From Paenibacillus lentus (GTDB lineage: Bacteria; Bacillota; Bacilli; Paenibacillales; Paenibacillaceae): 64,000 nt of DNA. The notes beneath the pieces were generated by a model, which made no database searches, was not told the origin of the DNA, and saw only the letters and a list, made by a program, of their open reading frames with translations. Every line of letters starts with the position of its first letter. Position 1 is the stretch's first letter. The stretch lies in assembly GCF_003931855.1 (NCBI RefSeq), contig NZ_CP034248.1, positions 1,116,001-1,180,000 of the forward strand, written 5' to 3'. Shown here in pieces: positions 8,336-16,059 of the stretch. Both the position numbers and the translations under genes were made by a program.

Positions 8336-8361
8336 ATTATAGATTATCGATAATCTATAAT
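8336..8361. promoter_or_regulatory. Perfect 26-base palindrome upstream of the split dehydrogenase
   Basis: A perfect palindrome without a spacer, centred between 8348 and 8349 on ATCGAT with arms ending ATTATAGATT and AATCTATAAT. It is followed by two more copies of ATAATCC. It lies about 100 bases before the dehydrogenase start, so it is a plausible operator. Confidence 0.5.
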
Positions 8362-8931
8362 CCATAATCCATAATCTTGTTTTTTTACGAGTATGCATTA
8401 ATGGATAAAAACATCTTTATTTTGTATTTGGTTTTGTACTATTGAAATGGGAGGAATTTATAATGGGCAGAGTTGAAGGAAAAGTAGCAGTGATCACTGG
8501 GGGGGCCGGTGGACTTGGAAAGGTAACAGCTGAATACTTATTAAAAGAGGGCGCAAAAGTTGTTATTGTCGATCTATTTGAAGAATCTCTTGAGAAAACG
8601 AAGAAGGAGTTAAGTGTTTTTGGAGAAGTACTCGCTGTACAAGCGGACGTTTCCAAAGAAGAAGATGTAGAGAATTATGTGAAAGCAGCAGTTGACCAAT
8701 TTGGCAGTATTGATATCTTCTTTAATAATGCTGGAATTGTGGGCAAGATTGCAAAGACTGTTGATACAAAAGCAGAAGACTTTGATAAAGTAATCGCTGT
8801 AAACCTTCGCGGTGTTTTCTTAGGTATGAAACACGTGCTTCAAGTCATGGAGAAACAAGGTAGCGGAAGTGTAATTAATAACTCTTCGATTGATGGACTT
8901 GCAGGAGGCCCACAAAGAGTCGCTTATAGTG

Positions 8932-8939
8932 CTTCCAAG
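8932..8939 (+). repeat. Target site duplication, left copy
   Basis: CTTCCAAG, identical to 10297-10304. Eight bases is usual for IS256-family insertions. Confidence 0.92.
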
Positions 8940-10296
8940 GGGTCTGTCAAGAATTTTGTGTAAACGAATGTAGAGGGTGATGCTTAGAGGGGGACTCCGC
9001 CCCCTACCTCAAGTGCTGACCCACGCGATCAGGGAAGAAAACCGAAAACTGTAGCAGCATTTGTCCCCAGTTCTGAACACGGCCCGTCCATTTCCGTACA
9101 ACGTCCATTGTGGATAAATACAGCATTTTAAGGAGAGCCTCGTCGCTCGGAAAGATGCTTTTGCCTTTCGTCACTTTGCGCAGTTGACGGTGATAACTCT
9201 CGATCATGTTCGTGGTGTAGATCAACTTGCGAATTTCCGGCGGGTACTTGAAGAATGTAGCGAGCTCGCTCCAGTTGTTGCGCCAAGAACGGACGATCAG
9301 AGGATACTTTTTGCCCCACTCCTCCTCAAAGCGATCTAGCTCCACAAGCGCCGCTTCTTCGGTTGCTGCTTTGTAGATCGGCTTCAGATCGGCAGTCACC
9401 TTCTTCAAGTCCTTGTAGGACACGTAGCGCGTTGAATTACGGATTTGATGGATGATGCACTTCTGAATCTCTGTAGCGGGATAACAAGCGCTTATCGCTT
9501 GCGAGAAACCGGTTAGATTATCGACACACGTAATGAGAATGTCTTGTACGCCGCGGTTTTTTAACTCGTTCAAGACATTGAGCCAGAACTTGGCCGACTC
9601 GTTTTCGCCAATCCACATGCCTAGGACGTCTTTATTCCCGTCCAGATCGATGCCGATGACCATGTAAGCCGCCTTGTTGACAATAGCTCCGTCTTGCTTC
9701 ACTTTGAAATGAATGGCGTCGAGAAAAACAACGGCATATACGCTCTGTAGCGGCCGATTTTGCCATTCCTTAACCATAGGGATAACCTTGTTTGTCACGT
9801 TCGAGATCAGTGTCGGGGAGACTTCGATGCCATACAACTGCTGTAGATGATCTTGAATTTCACGCGTGCTGACGCCCTTCGCGTAAAGCGCAATGATCTG
9901 TTCCTCAATGCCTGTGACATTGGACTGATGCTTCTTCACCACAAGCGGTTCAAACTCGCCCAAGCGATCACGGGGTACGATTATTTCTTGCTCACCATAC
10001 TCACTGACGACAGTTTTCTTGCTTTTGCCATTACGGCTGTTTGACGTCGCTTTCGCCGTGATGTCGTGCTTGGCATAGCCCAGATGTGTTTCCATCTCCG
10101 CTTCGAGCATCTCCTGGATTGTTTCTGCAAACAGGTTCTTTAATGCGTTTTGAGCATCCTGTGCCGTTACCAGATTATTCTCTTTAATGAAGTCGCGCAA
10201 CTGTTGTTTCATCCAAAGTCCCATGTATTCTCCCAACCTTTCTATTAGTTCCATTTTAATAGGTTTTGGAGTTTACACAAACTATTTTACAGACTC
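8940..10296 (-). mobile_element. IS256-family insertion sequence, complete (1357 bp)
   Basis: Terminal inverted repeats of 26 bases lie at 8940-8965 and 10271-10296; both share GTCTGT near the tip and TTTGTGTAAAC at the inner end, with a few differences between. The repeats are bounded by perfect 8-bp target duplications. A single transposase gene fills the element on the minus strand. The element interrupts a dehydrogenase gene in the opposite orientation. Confidence 0.93.
9004..10224 (-). CDS. IS256-family (mutator-type) transposase
   Basis: 406 residues from ATG 10224, preferred because GGGAG lies 6 bases upstream; an in-frame ATG at 10254 would add ten residues. The catalytic DDE triad is visible: Asp in VFLDAIHFK, Asp in ITCVDNLTGF, and Glu in NMIESYHRQ. 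The zinc-like CxxH region (KCIIHQIRNS) typical of IS256 is present. The frame is intact and full length, so the enzyme is probably active, moving the element by copy-out circular intermediates as known for this family. Confidence 0.93.
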   Translation of the reverse strand: MGLWMKQQLRDFIKENNLVTAQDAQNALKNLFAETIQEMLEAEMETHLGYAKHDITAKATSNSRNGKSKKTVVSEYGEQEIIVPRDRLGEFEPLVVKKHQSNVTGIEEQIIALYAKGVSTREIQDHLQQLYGIEVSPTLISNVTNKVIPMVKEWQNRPLQSVYAVVFLDAIHFKVKQDGAIVNKAAYMVIGIDLDGNKDVLGMWIGENESAKFWLNVLNELKNRGVQDILITCVDNLTGFSQAISACYPATEIQKCIIHQIRNSTRYVSYKDLKKVTADLKPIYKAATEEAALVELDRFEEEWGKKYPLIVRSWRNNWSELATFFKYPPEIRKLIYTTNMIESYHRQLRKVTKGKSIFPSDEALLKMLYLSTMDVVRKWTGRVQNWGQMLLQFSVFFPDRVGQHLR

Positions 10297-10304
10297 CTTC
10301 CAAG
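10297..10304 (+). repeat. Target site duplication, right copy
   Basis: CTTCCAAG directly after the right inverted repeat; the same bases are found left of the element. Confidence 0.92.
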
Positions 10305-10655
10305 CATGCTGTTGTTGGTATGACGAAGACTGCAGCACTTGAGGTAGCGGATAAGGGTATTCGTGTGAATTCTATTCATCCAAGCTATGCGAAGACAGAC
10401 ATGATGAATGTTGTTGAATCTGGTACAAATGCGGCGGATCCAGAATCTGTACGCAAACAATTGGCAGAAACGATTCCTCTTGGTCGCTATGGTGAGGCAG
10501 AGGATATTGCTAATCTCGTACTATTTCTAAGCTCTGACGAAAGTACTTTCATTACTGGTACACAAATGCGTGTTGACGGTGGAATGGGTGCAAAATAATT
10601 CAGAATGACATAATTAAACTAGCCGTAATTTTAGTTGTTTGGCCACTACACCACT

Positions 10656-10694
10656 ATCCTGATGGGTTCAAAATTGAGCTCTTCAGGATTTTTC
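10656..10694 (+). terminator. Terminator after the dehydrogenase
   Basis: ATCCTGA (10656-10662) pairs with TCAGGAT (10683-10689), followed by five T. Confidence 0.65.
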
Positions 10695-10770
10695 CTTTGA
10701 CGAAACTTATTCGAACAGTTAATGATATAGTATAATTGAGGTCATAATTATAATTTATTAGGTGATTCGT

Positions 10771-11430
10771 ATGTCAAACAGAATTCTGGAAGGATTCAAT
10801 GAATCTCTACCTGAGAAAGTTGCAAAATATATTTTAGAGGAGATATTTGCGGGAAATTTGAAGCAAGGAGATCGACTAGTTGAATCTAATATAGCGACTA
10901 AATTTAAAGTGAGTCATGCCCCTATTAGAGAAGCGCTGTATATTTTAGAAAAACAAGGTGTCGTTGAACGTATTCCCAGAAAAGGAGTACGAATTAGAAT
11001 AATTGATGATAAAGAAATTAGAGATTATCTTGAGGCACTGGCAGGTATTATTCGGTTATCGAGTAAAGTAATAAAAAATTGGAGCCAGGAGAAGTATGAA
11101 CAACTTGAAGAGATTTATCGGGCTGCTGAAACTGACCTTCAAAATGGAAATATTAGAGATTATGTGCAGACGGTCTCATGCTTCTTAACGATATATGTTA
11201 GTAATACGAACAATCCTGTCTACCAACGTTTTACTTCAGAGATCTTGTTTATCACGAAAGTTTTTGCTCAATTAAATTGGAATCAAGATCTTGTAAAGAA
11301 TTACCATGCCCAATTAACATCTAGCTTAGAAGCAATAAAGGAAAGAGATTTTGAATTAGCTGGCGAAAGATTATCTAGAACAATATGGATTTCCATAGAA
11401 GGGCATGCTAAATCGACTAAAAGGCACTGA
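10771..11430 (+). CDS. GntR-family (FadR/FCD-type) transcriptional regulator
   Basis: 219 residues from ATG 10771 (AGGTG 6 bases upstream; an in-frame GTG at 10762 overlaps it). The winged helix-turn-helix spans about residues 10-75, with KVSHAPIREALYILEKQGVVERIPRKG as the recognition helix and wing, seen in pieces such as APIREALYILE. The rest is all-helical and of FCD length, but the metal-binding Asp/His pattern of metal-dependent FCD domains is not obvious. TATAAT at 10731-10736 probably marks its promoter. It follows the split dehydrogenase on the same strand, so that gene may have been its target. Confidence 0.8.
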   Translation: MSNRILEGFNESLPEKVAKYILEEIFAGNLKQGDRLVESNIATKFKVSHAPIREALYILEKQGVVERIPRKGVRIRIIDDKEIRDYLEALAGIIRLSSKVIKNWSQEKYEQLEEIYRAAETDLQNGNIRDYVQTVSCFLTIYVSNTNNPVYQRFTSEILFITKVFAQLNWNQDLVKNYHAQLTSSLEAIKERDFELAGERLSRTIWISIEGHAKSTKRH

Positions 11431-11449
11431 AAAGCAAACCTGCCCCAAT

Positions 11450-12139
11450 TCACGTTACTAGCTCCAATGGCAGAAAGGCATACTCTCCGTTGCGGATAAT
11501 CTCACCTTTACTTACGGAGATGGGCTTATTGAATATGGGACCATCGATGACGGCTGTATGGAATTCCCCGCCTTCTCCGCAGGGGTCGATCCCGCGGGCA
11601 ACTAACTCCTTCACATAATCTAGAGTCAGCACGCGCCCTAGATCTTTCTCCTTCATGCCTAGCGATACATTCACTGTAACGATAATGGTGATGAATCCAA
11701 GATGGATGAATTCTTCAACTACGTCCCGGTGATTCATCTCCCATAAAGGCATACCAAGTTTTAATCCAGCATTTTTTGTCACCTTGTCATGCCAGCAACC
11801 GTGAGCAGGCATATCTAGATCCCCGGTTACCAGCGCTTCTGCTCCTTGATTTTTAGCGTTTACCAGCAGGCGCATAAAATTCTCTTCGTAATCTGCCCAG
11901 CTTGATGCTGCAGTAAATAGAGGTAAGTCTATAGACGCTGCTTGAGCCTGCAAGAGAACTGGAGACAAGCCATGGGAGCGGGAGCGGTTCCCATCATCCT
12001 CTAACATCACGATAAGCCCAACGGCTTCCCCAGTCTGCATCGCTTTGTATAAGGCTAGTGTACTGTCCTTTCCTCCGCTGAAGGAAGCTATGAATTTATG
12101 TCCAGAAGCGCCTGTTCTCCAATTTGGAACCTCAGTCAT
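11450..12139 (-). CDS. Dph6-like ATP pyrophosphatase (PP-loop family)
   Basis: 229 residues. SGGKDS at residues 21-26 is the PP-loop that binds ATP and releases pyrophosphate, and GDLDMPAHGCWHDKV plus DPCGEGGEFHTAV (in the last third) are hallmarks of the diphthine-ammonia ligase (Dph6/MJ0570) family. In archaea and eukaryotes Dph6 amidates diphthine on elongation factor 2; bacteria lack diphthamide, so here the enzyme probably adenylates or amidates another substrate, unknown. The gene is alone on its strand, converging with the GntR gene 19 bases away. Confidence 0.8.
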   Translation of the reverse strand: MTEVPNWRTGASGHKFIASFSGGKDSTLALYKAMQTGEAVGLIVMLEDDGNRSRSHGLSPVLLQAQAASIDLPLFTAASSWADYEENFMRLLVNAKNQGAEALVTGDLDMPAHGCWHDKVTKNAGLKLGMPLWEMNHRDVVEEFIHLGFITIIVTVNVSLGMKEKDLGRVLTLDYVKELVARGIDPCGEGGEFHTAVIDGPIFNKPISVSKGEIIRNGEYAFLPLELVT

Positions 12140-12324
12140 TTCTCTCGTTCTCCTTTTAGTATGTATAATTTTATATTATCATGTAAGGCAAAAAAATGCG
12201 GATTTTAATATTTGCAATGCAGAGTAATAGATTTTGCCACTGTGTCACAGGGTTGTTTTTAAAAGAGATGTGGACGTTGAAATATGTCACTGATAATAGG
12301 CTTCAGAAGTGGAAGCGGGCTTAA

Positions 12325-12708
12325 ATGATCCGGAAGTGTGGTATTGGTATGGTGTTTCAAAGCTATGCGCTATTTCCAACGAAGACGGTGTATGAGAATA
12401 TAGCATTCGGCAAACGTGTGAAGAAAGCCTCAAAGGCAGAAATTGACCAGGAAGTACGCGACATTGCTCGTAAGGTCGACTTAAAGGAAGCTCAGCTGTT
12501 CAAACGAGTGTCTGATTTATCGGGTGGTCAGCAGCAGCGTGTAGCTATTGCACGTGCACTTGTATTAAAACCGTCCATATTACCGTTAGATGAGCCATTG
12601 TCTAACTTGGATGCCAAGTTACGCGTACAGTTAAGAAATGAATTGAAGGATTTGCAATAACAGTTTGGTATCACAACCATTTATGTTACACATGACCTAG
12701 AGCTTTTA
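12325..12708 (+). pseudogene. Remnant of a sugar-type ABC transporter ATPase
   Basis: The open part (12325-12660) starts at the Q-loop ([13 protein letters not shown]) and contains the signature [15 protein letters not shown] and Walker B region, here [15 protein letters not shown]. Walker A and all upstream sequence are absent. A TAA at 12658-12660 interrupts the frame; directly after it the same frame continues with QFGITTIYVTHDLEL, the conserved H-loop region, then stops. So both ends are lost and one nonsense change is present. The closest relatives by motif are MalK/UgpC/MsmX-type ATPases. It cannot hydrolyse ATP. Confidence 0.85.
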
Positions 12709-12722
12709 TGAGGGTAGGTATC

Positions 12723-12752
12723 CCTCCGATCATTATCCAGTGATTGCGGAGG
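12723..12752 (+). other. Hairpin in the leader before mgtC
   Basis: CCTCCGATCA (12723-12732) pairs with TGAT-TG-CGGAGG (12741-12752), leaving a two-base bulge. No T run follows, so it is not a clear terminator. It does not show the conserved sequence of the M-box magnesium riboswitch. Confidence 0.4.
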
Positions 12753-12805
12753 TGTCACAGCTATCGTAACATGGATGAGAAAGAAATATAAGGAGATGGT
12801 AGGCC

Positions 12806-13567
12806 ATGACGATTGTAGACGCTGGTTTGTGGAATATTTCCTATGCAGACTTGTCGTTGCGGATCGTGATCTCGCTGGTGTTAGGAGGTTTGATTGGTCT
12901 AGAACGTGAATGGCACAACCATCCAGCTGGTTTTCGCACACATATTCTGGTATGTGTAGGTGCAACACTGATTATGTTGTTATCCATTTATGGATTTGGT
13001 GACTTTGCCAACGAATATAATGTTCGTATGGATCCGGCACGACTGGCGGCTCAAGTCGTGTCCGGTATCGGTTTCCTTGGTGCAGGTGCAATTATTCGCA
13101 ACGGTTCCAGTATTTCAGGATTAACGACTGCGGCTTCCATTTGGGTTGTTGCGGCGATTGGATTATGCGTTGGAGCTGGATTTTTTTTCGGGGCGGTACT
13201 TGTTACGGTATTGGTCATTATTATTCTGGTGCTGCTTAATGAGTTCGAAAAGAGCTTCCACAACAGACGCAGTCGAAATGAAGTTACCCTGCGGATCATC
13301 AATACTGAGGGTGGGGTTGCTCGGATTGTTGAATTGTTTGAAAAGGAAGGACTTCATATTGTGCATATGTCACTAGAGGCCCTTAACGAGGACGAGCAGG
13401 AAAATGAAGGCATACGAACGCTGCGAATAAAACTCCATAAACCACGTTCCCAGGATCTGCTTCATGTGTTTGATAAGTTACTGGCTCTGGATTGCATCCA
13501 TTCCTTCGAAACGGCGGAGGCACTTAAGACGCATCCGGCTCGTTCCAGCATGTCCGACATACATTAA
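12806..13567 (+). CDS. MgtC/SapB-family membrane protein
   Basis: 253 residues. The first 145 residues carry four to five membrane segments with family hallmarks: LGGLIGLEREW near residue 27, AGFRTHILVCVGATLIMLLS, and ARLAAQVVSGIGFLGAGAI, then GLTTAASIWVVAAIGL. The C-terminal 85 residues form a soluble ACT-like domain. MgtC proteins help growth at low magnesium and inhibit the F-type ATP synthase in some pathogens; in Bacillales the role is less defined. AAGGAGATGG precedes the ATG. The preceding 130 bases contain an ABC remnant and a hairpin but no recognisable magnesium riboswitch. Confidence 0.88.
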   Translation: MTIVDAGLWNISYADLSLRIVISLVLGGLIGLEREWHNHPAGFRTHILVCVGATLIMLLSIYGFGDFANEYNVRMDPARLAAQVVSGIGFLGAGAIIRNGSSISGLTTAASIWVVAAIGLCVGAGFFFGAVLVTVLVIIILVLLNEFEKSFHNRRSRNEVTLRIINTEGGVARIVELFEKEGLHIVHMSLEALNEDEQENEGIRTLRIKLHKPRSQDLLHVFDKLLALDCIHSFETAEALKTHPARSSMSDIH

Positions 13568-13642
13568 TCGATCCACAAATGGAAGGTCTTTAAACTTGTC
13601 ATTGCAGTGGATATACTCTGAAGGAGTGTTTCCTCATGTGGT

Positions 13643-13700
13643 TCGACCGATGGCCGTCATGCAGCAATGCACCGTGCGCTGGGAGCTGCGCGCGGTACGA
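13643..13700 (+). repeat. 58-bp repeat, copy 1 (inverted partner at 14383-14440)
   Basis: Matches the reverse complement of 14383-14440 at 50 of 58 positions without gaps. Conserved blocks are TCGACCGA, GCCGTCATGCAGCA, GCGCTGGGAGCTGCG and GCGGTACGA. It is non-coding and GC-richer than its surroundings. The pair flanks the Rrf2 gene. Confidence 0.8.
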
Positions 13701-13797
13701 GAGAGCTCGACAGAGAGCCGGCGAGTACCTGAAATGTAAAAAAATTGCCCGCCGGCCTTACTCAAACTAGTCAAGCAATAGATTCTTCAGGAATGAA

Positions 13798-13826
13798 TTG
13801 ACTTCATGGATGACAATGGTTATTAT
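13798..13826 (+). promoter_or_regulatory. Promoter of the Rrf2 gene
   Basis: TTGACT (13798-13803), 17-base spacer, TATTAT (13821-13826); the ATG is 35 bases downstream. Confidence 0.65.
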
Positions 13827-13860
13827 GGACATATAATATCCTTAATTGGGGTGGCAACAG

Positions 13861-14262
13861 ATGAAATACTCAAAGGCAACCGACTACGCTCTTCATACGA
13901 TGCTCTTTCTTACTGCAGCGACTCCGCAAAAACCTATAGGTGTGCAGCAGTTAGCAGAGCGGCAAAATGTGTCTCCAACCTATTTATCCAAAATACTGAC
14001 CAAGCTGGTGAAGGCGGGCATGATTGAATCGATTACAGGAGTAAACGGCGGGTATCGGCTGAAGCGAAATTGGGAGAACATTTCGTTTCTTGATATTATT
14101 CATGCCATTGAAGGCTCGGCTTCCTTGTTCGACTGCAGTTTTGAACATGGACCAGACTGTCCGATCCAAAAGGTGGTGCTATCGGCAGAAGAGAAGATGG
14201 AAGAACAGCTGAGAAACCAGAAGATGTCCGATCTTGTACGGGAAATGAATATTGTGATATAA
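13861..14262 (+). CDS. Rrf2-family transcriptional regulator
   Basis: 133 residues from ATG 13861 (GGGGTGG 6 bases upstream). The N-terminal MKYSKATDYALHTMLFL and the helix-turn-helix VQQLAERQNVSPTYLSKIL followed by the wing GVNGGYRLKR are classic Rrf2. The cluster-binding loop reads FDCSFEHGPDC, giving two Cys (residues about 93 and 101) rather than the three of IscR/NsrR, so an iron-sulfur cluster is uncertain; thiol redox sensing is an alternative. The gene has its own promoter and lies between two 58-bp inverted repeats. The next gene on the strand encodes a methyltransferase, 246 bases away. Confidence 0.85.
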   Translation: MKYSKATDYALHTMLFLTAATPQKPIGVQQLAERQNVSPTYLSKILTKLVKAGMIESITGVNGGYRLKRNWENISFLDIIHAIEGSASLFDCSFEHGPDCPIQKVVLSAEEKMEEQLRNQKMSDLVREMNIVI

Positions 14263-14382
14263 TATATCTTTTTTTAAGTTAATTAAGGACAATAAAGATC
14301 TTTAAAGGTTTTAATGAAGGGATGAGCAAATTTTACAAGATAATGGTTCATGGCTTCGCTCCTATTGGTCTTGCTCGGTTCT

Positions 14383-14440
14383 TCGTACCGCACGCAGCTC
14401 CCAGCGCGTGGTTTACTGCTGCATGACGGCGGTCGGTCGA
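14383..14440 (-). repeat. 58-bp repeat, copy 2 (inverted)
   Basis: Reverse-complement partner of 13643-13700 (50 of 58 identical). It lies in the non-coding leader of the methyltransferase gene, 69 bases before its start codon. Confidence 0.8.
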
Positions 14441-14508
14441 TTCTACAGCGGTGGCAGGGGGATCGGCGCAAAGTCATAAAATTTTTGAGGAAACGGGTGA
14501 GAAATACA

Positions 14509-15372
14509 ATGAGCAATGAACTGTTTGATTCGACGGTATGGGAAAAGGCCTGGAAGGAAGATTTGTATACAGGTGTGAACAAGATGAAGAGGGCTGGCAT
14601 TGATCCGGCACATTCACTTGATTCATCGGCAAAGTCGTTCAATCAGGAGGTGTTCAGTGAAGAAGGGAGGCGAAGAACCAGGCGGATTATGAACTGGCTA
14701 ACGGAGCAGGGAGTTGAATTTTCGGGATCTTCTGTTCTGGATATAGGTGCGGCATCAGGTGGATTTTCCATACCTTTCGCGGAGCAGGGAGCGGATGTAA
14801 CGGCGGTAGAAACCTCCGATCCGTTGATTGAGCTCTTACTGCAAAATAGCTGGGGTTTGACAAATGGAACGGTCAAGGTAGTGCATGAACCTTTTGAAAG
14901 CATTGATCTTGTGGCGAAGGGATGGGAAGGAGGCTTTGATCTCGTCTTTGTCTCTATGTGTCCGGTTCTGGTTGACTGGGCCAGTGTGGAGAGGGTGCTG
15001 AGCTGCGCGAGATCGTTCTGCTACATGAGCTTGCCGGTAGGTTCCAGGGAGCACAGCCTGGTGGATGAAGTATGGCCGCTTGTCACCGATCGCCCCCGAG
15101 AGACCGAACATTTGGAGATGGTTTATCTTACCCAATTACTGCTGCTAAAGGGTTATTCTTATCAATCGTTGGTAACCCGGGAAATGAAAACAACGACAGT
15201 CTCCAAAGAGGCGGCATTCCATAATACGATCAATTGGTTGAAAATGCACGGTATTGCGATGGATGAGAAGGATCGTCATATCGTCTCCCGGCATTTGGAT
15301 ACACGCTATCCTGGCGAACAAGTAGAAATCCGGCAAGGCGGCCGGTTCGGCAAAGTACTTGTTCGTCTGTAG
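14509..15372 (+). CDS. Class I SAM-dependent methyltransferase
   Basis: 287 residues from ATG 14509 (GGGTGAG 9 bases upstream). The frame stays open further upstream, but that part overlaps the 58-bp repeat and lacks a good ribosome site, so the later start is preferred. Motif I reads SVLDIGAASGGFSIPFAEQG near residues 74-93 in shorter pieces such as LDIGAASGG, followed by an acidic residue in VTAVETSD that would bind the ribose of S-adenosylmethionine. The N-terminal 60 residues (DSTVWEKAWKED, AKSFNQEVFSEEGRRR) resemble small-molecule methyltransferases. The substrate is unknown. No partner gene is evident. Confidence 0.8.
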   Translation: MSNELFDSTVWEKAWKEDLYTGVNKMKRAGIDPAHSLDSSAKSFNQEVFSEEGRRRTRRIMNWLTEQGVEFSGSSVLDIGAASGGFSIPFAEQGADVTAVETSDPLIELLLQNSWGLTNGTVKVVHEPFESIDLVAKGWEGGFDLVFVSMCPVLVDWASVERVLSCARSFCYMSLPVGSREHSLVDEVWPLVTDRPRETEHLEMVYLTQLLLLKGYSYQSLVTREMKTTTVSKEAAFHNTINWLKMHGIAMDEKDRHIVSRHLDTRYPGEQVEIRQGGRFGKVLVRL

Positions 15373-15486
15373 AGTTGGTATATGTGCAACAAGAAAATCA
15401 TATCTAACCTTCGGATCCTTTGGTTGCTTCGGGAAGTCTGGCGGACTAACCAAATGATTGATTAAACCACGGTACGCCTTTGTGAG

Positions 15487-15682
15487 GATTCAGGCGGTAA
15501 TGCTATTTTTATTGAAGTAGATGTAGGTAGAGTTAAGTATGTGAAAAAATATGTAGCCGGGGCCGTTGACCGCATTGGAAAAATAGATATGTTTTTTTGA
15601 CAATGCTGGCATTTCAGTTTTGGCGTCCGAACTTTAGAATTCTTCCGAAGAAGAATTCAATACCATTATGGATGTAGCTCCA
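15487..15682 (+). pseudogene. Fragment of a short-chain dehydrogenase gene
   Basis: One frame reads GGNAIFIEVDVGRVKYVKKY and on to KIDMFF before a stop; a +1 shift then continues FDNAGISVLASE, and later bases encode EEEFNTIMDV in the first frame group. This order (NAD-binding region, helix, NNAG motif) is that of a classical SDR central part. A frameshift, stops and loss of both ends show it is dead. It resembles the SDR at 8463 in layout. Confidence 0.7.
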
Positions 15683-15872
15683 TCTCTAACGATTGCTATT
15701 ACTGTTAATTCGCTAATTCTCCACTCTTTGGGCATCTAACGGTTGTATATGCTGCTATCCGAACGATTTTAATATGTTGAGATGAATTCGGCAGGAATAA
15801 CGTGGATTATAACCGTTAGAACATCGAGGGGCTCATTTTTGGCGGATTAACAGCTGTGGCAACCGTTAGAGA
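15683..15872. repeat. Large imperfect palindromic repeat with four TCTAACGGTT boxes
   Basis: TCTAACGATTGC at 15685 and TCTAACGGTTG at 15735 point right; AACCGTTAGA at 15811 and 15861 point left. Spacing is 50, 76 and 50 bases. The two arms align beyond the boxes: each outer box is followed by ACTGTTAATTCGC or its near match GCTGTTAATCCGC. The whole forms a 190-base inverted repeat with an inner direct repeat in each arm. Confidence 0.75.
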
Positions 15873-15888
15873 TTTGGAAGGCAAGGCT

Positions 15889-16027
15889 TGAAAGAGAAGT
15901 GAAAGAGAAGTGAAAGGAGTGAAAGGAGAGAAAACAGAGCTGAAGGAGGAGTGGAAGGAGAAGTGAAAGGAGTGAAAGGAGAGGTAAAGAAGAAGTGGGA
16001 GGGGAAAGTGAAGGAAGAGGTGAGGGA
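15889..16027 (+). repeat. Purine-only tract with tandem GAAGTGAAAGGAG units
   Basis: About 140 bases almost without pyrimidines other than T, built from AAGTGAAAGGAGTGAAAGG (15908 onward, repeated from 15961) and shorter variants. No gene is seen. Confidence 0.75.
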
Positions 16028-16059
16028 TTACACGATTACAGCGCGTCAGGAGCCGATTG

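Larger units (their letters stand above)
8463..10598 (+). pseudogene. Short-chain dehydrogenase/reductase, split by an IS256-family element
   Basis: Two pieces, 8463-8939 and 10305-10598, join in frame to a 256-residue classical SDR when the insertion and one target-site copy are removed. The N-terminal piece has the cofactor motif TGGAGGLG, NNAG, and ends in the active-site YSASK; the C-terminal piece resumes with HAVVGMTKTAALE and ends VDGGMGAK. The insertion falls directly after the catalytic Lys, so the first piece lacks the substrate-binding part. Start at ATG 8463, set by GGGAGG 8 bases upstream. Sequence elsewhere is undamaged, so the event looks recent. The gene lies before a GntR regulator. 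SDRs of this type oxidise or reduce alcohols or sugars with NAD(P); the substrate is unknown. Confidence 0.92.

Noticed and set aside
12661..12805. Possible magnesium (M-box) or manganese riboswitch before mgtC
   Set aside because: None of the conserved M-box or yybP-ykoY sequence blocks are found; only a simple hairpin is present.
13464..13739. 91-codon plus-strand frame across the end of mgtC
   Set aside because: It is a shadow frame of mgtC and then runs over the inverted repeat; no start signal.
13643..14440. Composite transposon bounded by the 58-bp repeats
   Set aside because: No transposase or target duplication is seen; kept only as an inverted repeat pair.
14350..14508. Upstream extension of the methyltransferase frame
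   Set aside because: It overlaps the 58-bp inverted repeat and lacks a ribosome site; the ATG at 14509 has a good one.
15889..16027. GA-rich tract read as a coding repeat or a CRISPR-like array
   Set aside because: Units are irregular, have no unique spacers, and stops occur in every frame.
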